Position numbers and translations under genes: made by a program | Source: Aurantiochytrium sp. KH105 | Lineage: Eukaryota > Sar > Bigyra > Thraustochytrida > Thraustochytriidae | NCBI GenBank assembly: GCA_003116975.1 | Contig: BGKB01000130.1 | Location: forward strand, 1-64,000 | Direction: 5' to 3' | Length of the DNA: 64,000 nucleotides | Part shown: one piece after another, positions 47,307 to 56,900 of the stretch | How the letters are laid out: every line of letters begins with the position of its first letter | How positions within the stretch are numbered: the first letter of the stretch is position 1 | The notes under the pieces: generated by a model | Seen by the model: the letters and a program-made list of their open reading frames with translations, nothing else | Told to the model about the DNA's origin: nothing | The model's database searches: none

Positions 47307-49253
47307 ATGAGCGAGGTGGAGTGGGCGCAGTTTGCGCGCAGGTATGGCGCGCAGTTCGAGGAAAAGGTGCCCGGCGCCGTCTGCGAGCTGCACGGCGTGG
47401 GCACCACCGACCCGGACTTTGACGCAGGATGGCTCCCAGAGGACGAGCTGCCCGCCCAAGACGCCGACGAGGGGGACGAGGCCCAGACCGCGGGAGGAAA
47501 GAAGACCCGCGGCGTACGCATATCCGTAGAGTTACCCAGGGCATACCCTCAGCAACCTCCCCAGGTTCGCGTCATGTCCGAGCATCCCATCCGCGAGCAT
47601 CTCCAGGCCGAAATCGATAGCTTCCTCGCCGCCAACGCCGGCAAAAACGTCCTTCGGCCTCTTGCCAAATGGATTGACCGCAAAATCGGGCAGTGGAGGC
47701 CACCACAACTGCAAGAGGACGACAGCGAGACCGCAAACGGCCAAGACGCCGGCCCCAACGACCCCAAGGACCCAAATGACGTTTGGACGCTCGCACAGCA
47801 ACTCATGCTCGAGGACGCCTTGCTCGAATTCCCCAAATCTATGGAAAAGCACGCGCGTTGGCGTGCCATCGCCTCGCGCGTCGAAAACAAATCCAAACGT
47901 CAGGTCATCAACCGTTTCATTGCCCTCCGCTCCGCCTTGCGCTCCGCACGCTCCAAGGCTCGAGCAGAATTTGAGGCTCGCGAGGCCGAGGCCGCAGAAC
48001 AGCGCGCGCAAGAGGCGCAAGCCCTGTTATGGACCGAAGAACAGCAGACGGCTCTCGATGCCGCCCTCGCCGAGTTTCCCGCCTCCATGGACAAGAATGA
48101 GCGCTGGAAAAGCATTGCCAAGGCAGTTCCAGGAAAGACTAAGCGCGACTGCGTCGACCGTTTCAAAAAACTCCGCCAAGACTTCATCAATCAACAGCAA
48201 CAGCAGCAACAACAACAACAGGGGGCCGCTGCCAACACCACCAAAGCGTCTCAGGGAACCACAAATGTCGACGCCAAGGATCCGCGCGATGATCAACACA
48301 CCGAGGGTCTTCCGAACCTCAACCCGGAGGAACGCGGCACCAAACTCGCCCTGCAAGAGCTCTTCCTCTCCAATATTGATGTCCTCTTTCTCACCTCGAT
48401 AAAGTGCGTCGTTTCTTGTGGCGCCTGCGGCCAGGACCTCATCACTCGCGTTTCTGCAAACCAAGCGCACAAGGCTTGGTGCCAAGGATGCTCTGCCCGA
48501 ATCGTCCTTCGTCTCAATCCGGCCCTAGTGCACCCGGGGGATAACAACAAAGCAGCCTTTCTCGACACAGAACACGCCATGCTTCAGGACATTGCCTCTT
48601 GTGACCTCCGCGCGAGCTGTGCCTCTTGCACCAAACTCCACACCTTTAGTGAAGTGCAGCGCTCTCGACCCCAAGAGGACTCCTGTCACAAGTGTTTTGC
48701 CAAGCTGCAGATCTCGTATCAGACATGGGGCCTCGAGATCGTCTTACGCGGCGCTGCAGCTGCAGCGGCTGCAACTGGCGCAAAGAAAGGCGCAAAGGCA
48801 CCCTCCGGCGCCGCTGTTAAAGTTTCCAAAGCGCACCAGATTGCCGTGCAGGAGCAAGCACGTCTCATCACCCCGGGCAAGCCTCTGCCCAACCTTGGCA
48901 TTTGCTCCCACTATGGCAAAAGCCTCCGTTGGCTCCGCTTTCCATGCTGTGGGCTCGCCTATCCTTGCGAAATTTGCCACGACGCCAATGGCGAGTGCGC
49001 CGAGACAAAGTGGCCCACCCAGCAAATTTGTGGATTTTGTGGCACAGAGCAACCAGACTCGAGAAACAAGCCATGCACAAACTGTGGAAAGTATATCAAC
49101 GTAACAAAGGCATCCTCGCATTGGGAAGGTGGCAAGGGTCAGCGCAACAAAGCACTCATGTCTCATAATGATAGTCGCAAGTACAAGAACTCCAAGCTCA
49201 AGACAAAGAGCAACAAGGCAAACCGCGTCGGACCCAAGTCGGGGCCCAGTTAG
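47307..49253 (+). CDS. RWD-like, two-SANT, CHY zinc-finger protein
   Basis: The gene encodes 648 residues from the ATG at 47307 (MSEVEWAQFARRYG; the frame further upstream opens only at TTG). An RWD-like N-terminus (residues ~1-135, with RISVELPRAYPQQPPQVRV as the typical YPxxxP turn) is followed by two SANT/Myb domains (~160-210 and ~241-293). Each has the DALLEFP ... RWRAIASRV or DAALAEFP ... RWKSIAKAVPGKTKRDC pattern of DNAJC2/ZRF1-type SANT domains. A Gln tract (~296-307), a CxxC-rich middle (SCGACGQ, RASCASCTK, CHKCFAK) and a C-terminal CHY zinc finger (~525-595: CSHYGKSLRWLRFPCCGLAYPCEICHD ... CGFCGTEQ ... CTNCGK) complete it. The second CHY His seems to be replaced by Cys (GECAETKWP). 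Probably a chromatin or ubiquitin-linked regulator. Confidence 0.82.
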   Translation: MSEVEWAQFARRYGAQFEEKVPGAVCELHGVGTTDPDFDAGWLPEDELPAQDADEGDEAQTAGGKKTRGVRISVELPRAYPQQPPQVRVMSEHPIREHLQAEIDSFLAANAGKNVLRPLAKWIDRKIGQWRPPQLQEDDSETANGQDAGPNDPKDPNDVWTLAQQLMLEDALLEFPKSMEKHARWRAIASRVENKSKRQVINRFIALRSALRSARSKARAEFEAREAEAAEQRAQEAQALLWTEEQQTALDAALAEFPASMDKNERWKSIAKAVPGKTKRDCVDRFKKLRQDFINQQQQQQQQQQGAAANTTKASQGTTNVDAKDPRDDQHTEGLPNLNPEERGTKLALQELFLSNIDVLFLTSIKCVVSCGACGQDLITRVSANQAHKAWCQGCSARIVLRLNPALVHPGDNNKAAFLDTEHAMLQDIASCDLRASCASCTKLHTFSEVQRSRPQEDSCHKCFAKLQISYQTWGLEIVLRGAAAAAAATGAKKGAKAPSGAAVKVSKAHQIAVQEQARLITPGKPLPNLGICSHYGKSLRWLRFPCCGLAYPCEICHDANGECAETKWPTQQICGFCGTEQPDSRNKPCTNCGKYINVTKASSHWEGGKGQRNKALMSHNDSRKYKNSKLKTKSNKANRVGPKSGPS

Positions 49254-49400
49254 GGGGCTTATTCCACGCACAAAGACTATGCAAACGTATCGTCCCTTAA
49301 ACGCAAGAGCAAAACGCTTCGCGCCCGCGTCTATCGAACAATCTGCACAAGATACGTTGTAGTTGGGAAAACTTAGACAACGACAAAAGAAAAACTGTCG

Positions 49401-50744
49401 TCAAGATTCTTTCTTTAGCTTACTCTCCTCACCTTGCTTCTTTGCCTCGGCTTTAGCCCAGGCGCAATACGCGCGCAAGTTTTTGTCTTGGGGCACAATC
49501 TCAGCACCCAGACCTCGAGTAAAGATCAGATAGCTGTCAAACGCGAACGCACCAAAGCCATAAACCTTGTTCTCTGCCAAATCAAGTTGGAACGACGGCG
49601 AGAGCAAGTACTTGCTCGAAAGCTCCATGACCGAACGGTATCGATTGTCAAAAAGACCTAACGGGGCCAGCACGCCGCGAACCGCCTCCGGGTCAGCGTC
49701 GAGCGCGGCGCTCGGATGCGGACACAAAGCGAAAAAACCTTCAATCGCTCTCTCCTTGACCTTGGCCGAAGACACACGACTCATCAGACAACACGCAATG
49801 AGCAGCTTCCATGTCTCATCCGCATAACGTTCCTGCAAAAGCGCCAAAGGGGAATCCGTCGGATAAGGGCCCTGGGCGACATTTCGGCTCACCACATATC
49901 GCTCCCAGTCAACTTTTTCGCCATCCTCCCCATCATCTGCTTGTACGACTTTTGGGCCCCAGCGCTGCACCGCTTCGTCGCGCCACGCATTATCCTCACG
50001 TTTCATCGACACCTCATCACCCCGTGCCTTGAAAATAGCGTTCAACCGTTTCTGCAAGTCCTCGGGCCCCGGTCGTCGTGGTGTCTTGTCCAGAATTTCC
50101 CTCTCCTGATTTTCCTCCTCGTTGTCGTCATTTCCAGCGTCCTGAGAACCGTTTGTCTCGGCCTTGACCTTTGATCCTCCTGGGACACGAGAGGATCGCC
50201 GCAAACGAGAGGTGTCGATGGGGTCGCCACGCCGACGCCGCTTTTTGGCACTTTTGGGGTTAGAGGAATCTTCGCCATCATTTGCAGTTGCTCCCCACGC
50301 TTCACGGGCTCGCTTGGCTTCCGCTTCTGCAGCAGCCTTGGCAGCGGCAGCCTCCTTGAGTTCCCGTGCTTCACGACGAGAGCCTTGAAAAAGTGCCTCC
50401 AATTGTGCCTCGTTCTGTCGAATGTTTTGCAATCGTTTCCACTCGTAGTCACTCATTCCGGGGGGCTTCTCCTGCTGCTCCTCCTCCTGCTGCTCTCCCT
50501 CCTGTTGCTCCTTTTCCCCTTGCACGGCGCTGGCGCTGGCGCTGCCCGACGCAGAGGTGGTCTTGGCCTTGTTGCTGCTCGTGTCGTTAGCACCGGCATC
50601 AATGCCATCGCCAGTAGTCTGAGACTGCTCACCGGCCATGTTTTCCTTGGCCTTGCCGCCGCTCGTGATCGAGTCCACTACCTCTGGCATCCCACCGCTC
50701 GCCTCCGCGGCCTCCGTCACCGGGTCCTCTGCCGCGCTCGCCAT
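49401..50744 (-). CDS. MBD4-like HhH-GPD DNA glycosylase
   Basis: The gene encodes 447 residues from an ATG at 50744. The C-terminal domain (~305-430) matches the glycosylase part of MBD4: WKLLIACCLMSRVSS (MBD4 has PFKLLIATIFLNRTSG), FFALCPHPSAALDADPEAVRGVLAPLGLFDNRYRSV ([33 protein letters not shown]) and FGAFAFDSYLIFTRG. In the last, Asp403 corresponds to the catalytic Asp of GKYGNDSYRIF. MBD4 removes T or U from G:T/G:U mismatches arising from deaminated (methyl)cytosine. The N-terminal ~300 residues are charged and disordered, with no methyl-CpG-binding domain that I can see. So this is a stand-alone glycosylase with a nuclear basic stretch (KKRRRR). It converges with the CHY gene, leaving only 147 bases between stops. 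Confidence 0.85.
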   Translation of the reverse strand: MASAAEDPVTEAAEASGGMPEVVDSITSGGKAKENMAGEQSQTTGDGIDAGANDTSSNKAKTTSASGSASASAVQGEKEQQEGEQQEEEQQEKPPGMSDYEWKRLQNIRQNEAQLEALFQGSRREARELKEAAAAKAAAEAEAKRAREAWGATANDGEDSSNPKSAKKRRRRGDPIDTSRLRRSSRVPGGSKVKAETNGSQDAGNDDNEEENQEREILDKTPRRPGPEDLQKRLNAIFKARGDEVSMKREDNAWRDEAVQRWGPKVVQADDGEDGEKVDWERYVVSRNVAQGPYPTDSPLALLQERYADETWKLLIACCLMSRVSSAKVKERAIEGFFALCPHPSAALDADPEAVRGVLAPLGLFDNRYRSVMELSSKYLLSPSFQLDLAENKVYGFGAFAFDSYLIFTRGLGAEIVPQDKNLRAYCAWAKAEAKKQGEESKLKKES

Positions 50745-50950
50745 TCTCACGAGCGATTCTGATTGATTCTACTGTACACAGGCTGCCACACAACGACGGG
50801 CTCGGGAGAGTGCTAACTACCAAGGCTAGCTAGCTATAGCAGACTGGTGTGTTGAACACTTGAAGGTTAAAAATGCAACGGTGGACAACAACAACATCAT
50901 CAACAACAACGAAAAAGTGCATGAGTCAAGGAAAGAATAAATGTGTGACA

Positions 50951-53900
50951 TTACTCAATGCCGTCGTAGCATGAGAGGCCGAGACGGTTCTCAAGTGAAT
51001 CATCGGCACCATGACTAATGAGAAGCTCGCCAATGCCAGAGTCCTGAGCGACGTCGTAGCTAAACGCGAAATGCATAGCCGTGTTGCCTTGACTATTCTG
51101 GTGATTCACGTTTGCACCTCGGCGAATGAGAAGCTCTGCAATGCGCTTGTTCAAGTTCTGAGCAGCCACAATAAGCGCCGTGTTTCCATGCGAATCCGTC
51201 TCGTTCGGATCAAAGCCCATGTTGAGTGCGCTCTCCACACGGTTGAAGCGCCCATTGCGGATCTGAGAAAAGACGCTGTCAACTTCTGGTACATCCTCGC
51301 TCGTACCGCCCTCCATCACAGTGCCTTGCTGCCGCGCCTCGGCAACCTTGGCCTCCCACTGCACAGCCTGCTTCTGCCGCGTTTCCTGCTCGTTGAGTGG
51401 CCGCAGCTTGTTTCGAGCGAGATCCACTTTTTGCACATGAAGAGCGTGGCGCATACCCAAAATGTCTCGCATGTCTTCCACCCGCAGCTCCATGAGAAAA
51501 TCGCCATCAATGCAAGCCTCCTCAAAGGCTGGCTTGTACTGTCCCAGCGAGAGCGTGTCCAGCCAGCGCGCAACATCCTGCACCGTCCACAGCCGCACGT
51601 CGCGCGGAAAGGGTTCCTTGAGCATCTTCGTCGCGTCTTCCGCCTCCTTTTGCCGCTTCAGCTGCTCCGTCTTCTCCCTTAGCTTGGCGCCCGAAACATC
51701 TCCTGCGCCGAGCTTAATGCCTGCCACGCTCTCAATGTTTGCGGCCTCTGCCGCCGCGGCCGCCGCTGCCGCTGTGTCTGCCGACGATGAAATCGCTTGC
51801 TGCGTTGTATCCGAATTAATGTCGCGCAAGTTCTTGAGCATGTTGATTGAGCTAAAGTACGAAAGCGACATGCTCATGAACTGAAACTTGAGCAATTCCT
51901 CGGTGCTCGCAAACATTTGCTTACTCCGCTCTTCGTTCTCCTTCGCCGCGGCCGCCGTTGCCGCTGCTGCTGCTGCTGAGCTTGCTGTTGCAGACTCGAG
52001 CTCGATGCCACGCTCGCGCAGGCTGTCGAGCTCTGCCTTTTGCTCTTCGAGCAGCTCCATGAGATTGCGCTGCAGACGTTGAAACTCGCGCTCCTTTCGC
52101 TTTCGTGTGCTTTCCATATCGTGGAGACCGTGTTCCAAAGCCCGCAGCTCCGACTTTTTCGTCTCTACTTCCTTAAACACCGCAGCAAATTCGGCCTCGA
52201 GCTCCTTCTTCTTGCGCTCCCGCTCAGCGCGTTTAATGTGGATCTGCATCTCCAGCGCGTATGCCTCTGCGGCGCGCTTCCGTGCCTCCTCGTCGGTGGT
52301 CGGGTCATAGGCAGTGCCTTTGCGCGCGCGCGCTTCGCGTTCTGCAATTTCCGCACGCGCGTCAAAGAGAGCCTTTTCGTGGGTTAACTCGTGCAACGTT
52401 TCATCCAGCTGATCCACGTCTCGAAGCTCTTGCTCCAGAATTGCCAACTCGCGCTCTGATTCCTCCAATCCGGCATGCACCTGGCTCACCCGCGTCTCAG
52501 CGCGCTCTTGGGCCCTGTGAAGCGCATCGATTTCTTCTTGCTGCGCAGAAAATGCCGCCTTGGAGTCCTCGATCAAGCTCAGTCCTAGCTCGAGGCGCTC
52601 TGGTCCTGGCTCGGCATTTTCCCAGGTGCGCTTGCGATTTGCTCGCCTTCGCCCTCGTACGCCGCGGTATACACGCTGGATCTGAAGTGCTGCCAGGTTC
52701 AAGATGCGCTGGTGCAAGAACTCCTCGCGACCACGCCACATGCGCCACACGCTCTGAATTTTGGTCGCCGAGATGCCCTCGCGAATGATGCGCTCCTTTT
52801 CGGCGCGCGCACGGCGAGCGGCTCGGGACGCAAGATACCCTCTGCACACGCTTTGAATTCGTGTCGCTGCCCGTTCCTGCAGCTGAATGCGCGCTTTGCC
52901 TCGCCCAAGCATACCTCGGGCCACGCGCTGGATGTTCACCACCGCTTGTGCTTCCTCGCGATCACGCAAAGCCTGCACGCGGACTTCCTCCGCACGTTCT
53001 CGTCCCATGCGCCCTCGATGCAAGGCTTGCAGTCGCACCGCTGCTTGGTACTTGTCGTCTTGTGCCATCTTCTCTTGCTTGAGCCGGACGGTGCGTACGC
53101 GAGCCAGACGCCCTCGGTAGAGGCTTTGAATCTGTACGGCCTTGACTTCGCGAAGGTCCTTGTTCATCTCGTCGCGCGTAGCATCTTCATTCCGGATTCG
53201 CTCCGCTTCTGCCTCTTCCATCTCACGTTGCACCTGTTCATATGCGTCCTTATCCAACTCGCCGACGCGATGCACCTCAGGCTTGGCAGCTTCTACGGCT
53301 GCAATTGCGGCATCAATGGCTTCCCCAGGTCCGCTTGTAGGTGCGGCGACGTCTCCAAAGACCGGCGTCACTGTGGAAGCTACTGTGGTCGGATCCGAGT
53401 CTGTCTTTGCTTCTTGTGGCTCGGCATGGCCAGCTTGCTCGAGGGAAAGCACTTCTTCCACCGCGTCGTGGCCCGTCTTCGTCTCGCTGCGCTCATGTGC
53501 ACGCTCCGTTTGCGCAAGAAGTCCTGGTTCGAGCTGCTGCTCTTGCTGCTGTTGCAAAGCTGTCTGGTCATCGCGATCGCAAGTATGGCTACAACCCTCT
53601 TGTGCAAGCTTATGGACTTGCTTCTCGCCAAGCTCTTCGCGCGGACGCAAATGATACTCATCGGCACCACTCTGCGACCGCAACGCTGCGGCATCCCTAT
53701 CGCGCGTCTGTTGTCTGCCCAGAAGCTGACGCTCAAGCTCTTCGATGCGACGTTGATCTTCGAGCTCCCACTTGCGGCGACGCTCCTCCTGTTCACGCTT
53801 TAAATGCTCAATCTGACGCAACACCTCGAGCTGCACGCTCGAAGCTGGCGAGATATCAACTGCAGCCTCATTGGGCAATGTCTCACACGGCTGCGCCGGC

Positions 53901-56900
53901 ACTGGATCGTCTTGCGGCTGCGTCGAACACGCGGAAACCTCCACACTGGTGACATTCTCGGCGCTTTGTACCGGAGATGTCGCACGCGATGCATCGGCAG
54001 ATGCCGCATTCCGCATTCGCTTGTCCTCTGCGAGCTGCTGTGCAAGCGACTCTGAGAGAGCTCGAGCGCGATCTCGCTCCGCCTCAACTTCAGCCATCAT
54101 AGTGCGCTGCTTCTCTTCCAACACATGGTGCAGACGCTCTTCGTGCTCGCGACGCTTTGCATCGAGCTCCGCCTCGAGCGCAGCACGGGCCTCTTCGTCG
54201 GCGCGGGCCCGAGCAAGCTCGGCTAGCTCACGTTCTTGCCGCAGACGTTCCTCTTCTTGAGCCGAAAAGGCCTCGAGCTCTGCAAGACGGGCTTGTCGTG
54301 CCTCTTCCGCAAGACGCTTTGTCTCGCGATGCTTCCGCATGGCTTCCTCGAACTCGTTCTGCGCAGCATCCTCGTTCTTGGGTGCACTGGGCGCTGCTGG
54401 AGCGCCAGGTCTTTGCTTCTGCTTTGACGGTTGCTTGACCTTATTTTGCTTTCGACGACTCCGCGCGGGATCCTCAGGATCAAAATCAGCTACATCCTCA
54501 AGGAATTCGCGCTTGCATTCTTCGACGTCGTCAAAGGCCATGATCTGCACTTCTTCCCGATCGTCGACAGGTGCAGAGGTGGTCTTTCGCTTCGTTCTCT
54601 TGGCTGTCAATGAAGCAGGCTTACTGGGCAGGCCACGCTTTGCTTGCGTTGCCTGACTCACTTGCTTTGCGCGGCTTGAGGCCTCCAAGCCAGACGCAAA
54701 GTCGCCAGCGTCTCCGGACATAGCGGCGCTCGAGGTCAATAGGCTGTCAACAATTTCAAGAACCTGTGCCTTGGCTTCCTGGCGGACCTCGTGTCCCGCC
54801 TTGAGCCATACCACGAATGCGCCATCGGGCCTCCTTAGCGCAGCGCGCATCTGGTCCACAGCCTTGGGGCCAATTTTTCCAGAATCCAGAAACTGGTGAG
54901 ACCACAAATGCGAGACCATGCGGTTCTCGATGAACGGGTCAACGTTCGTCGGATTCACCAAAGCATTTTCTGTGCTCTGCACGATGATAAGAGGAATTTT
55001 CAGCGAACGAAGCGGCTGACGCATGTCCTTGTGACGCAAGGCACCCTGGCACAGGTGCGAGCGACCTTGCAAGGTAATCGGATTACCAACAGCCGTGTAA
55101 ATATTGAGAACCAAGGCAGGATCAACGCGCCGAAGATAGTCGTCTGAGAAGAGAAACCGAGAAAAATACGAGATGGGGAGGTCGGGTCGCGTCGGCGGAA
55201 AGCTCTCAAAAATGTTCACCGAGCTATGCAAGACAGCAGCCAGCTGTTCGTCCACATGCGCGAATCCATTGATGCTCAAGAGCCCGCGCAGACACTTGCG
55301 ATATTCGGGAAGTCCGCCGAACTCGCTCGCAAAAAAGGTAGCAATATTGGCTCCATTGCCAATGCCCACCAAATAGAACGGCCGAAATGAGCAGCAAAAG
55401 TCACCCTTATGTTCGAGATCAGCCAACAGCTCGTGCAGCGTTGCCGCTACGAATTCATTATTGAGCACACCTGCTGTCTCCTTGGGAAAGCGCGTGTGCG
55501 CTTGGCCTGGATAATTGAGCACCAAGGCCTGAGAACCATAGTGCTTGCGCATTAAGGGTTCAAGGAAAATCTGCGACGCCTCGCATGTGTCAAACATATC
55601 ATGAAGTACAACAAGATTCGGCGTTGCACTTTCAAGCCCACCCGTGCCTACAATATCGTAACTGAGAGTTGTTCGTCCGTCTGAGCATACGAAAGCGCGC
55701 GATGAGACTGTCTTTGCGCTTGTGTCATCGTTTTCGCCCTCTGCCGCCGAAGTCGCCAAGTCTTGACCCCCGGCGTGAAGTCGTTGCATCTGTTTCTCTT
55801 GGAATTTACGACGAGCACGCAATTCCCGTTTGCTCGGCTTGCTCTCCTTGTCTTGCGATGCGGCCAGCTTGTCTGCGCTCGTTTGCAGCGCAAGGAGCGC
55901 ATCCTTTCCATCTTCGCCACTTCCAGAGCCCATCTGATCACGTCCCTGTCCCGAAGAGGAAGGCTGGGTGATCTTGCGTCGAAGCGTGTCGTCATGGGAA
56001 GCATGTCGTGAAAGCCCAACCACGGTACCAGCCATTGCTTTATGTTGTACATAGCTCAATCCTTTGGGAGAAAAAAGAGGTGCACTGTCGGGCCCATCCT
56101 GATACTGTTCGCTGGTTATGTTTGCAAGCGCGAGCTCTAGCCTTGGTCCCGAGTGTTTGGCGTCTTCTTCCTCTTGCTGGCCCGGTCGCAGACCTTTGGC
56201 AAACTTTTGCCGTGGACGTCCGCCCTTTCGCTGGCGCTGGCGTTTGCGTTGCTGCTCAAGTTTTGCCTGCAATGGAGCCACATCAGCACTAGCGTGGTTG
56301 ATTGCCTTGAGATCCTCCTGCAGCTCTATCGAATCCAAAAGATATGATGGCATGGCCACCATGCGCGACTCGCTTCCTGTATCTGTCAACGGAACGCCCT
56401 CATGACGGCCTTGCGCTGCTCCTGGCGACTCCGTCTGACCTTGCTGGACATCACCAACTCCACCAGCGCTCGAGGCAGCAGTAGTGGCAAGCTTTCTTGC
56501 CCTTGCGTCAGCTGGGAGGAATAGCAACGGGTCGCTGCGGGGATGCGCGGTCCCGACTTTGTACTTGTGAGCCATGACTGCGCCCAGAACGAACTCGCAG
56601 AGAATTGCTGCCGCCTTGTTAATGCAGACCAGAATGCCAGGGCGGAAAGACGGATCCTTGACGTAGCTTTCGAGATTGGCAATTCGCTGAGGAGGAATGC
56701 AGTCAATATCGAAATCTAGCAGCATTCCTGTGATGCGCTCGCCGTTTGCCATAATGGCCTTGGTGGCTTCCCACGTGACTGACTTTCCCGTCAAGAGCAT
56801 CATAAGAGCATGCGCAACTTGGACAACGCTGAGTGGCGGCTTGTTGAACGAGCGCAATTCTGCAAGACTTGCCTTCGTGAGTGCTTGCACAGCCTGCTGA

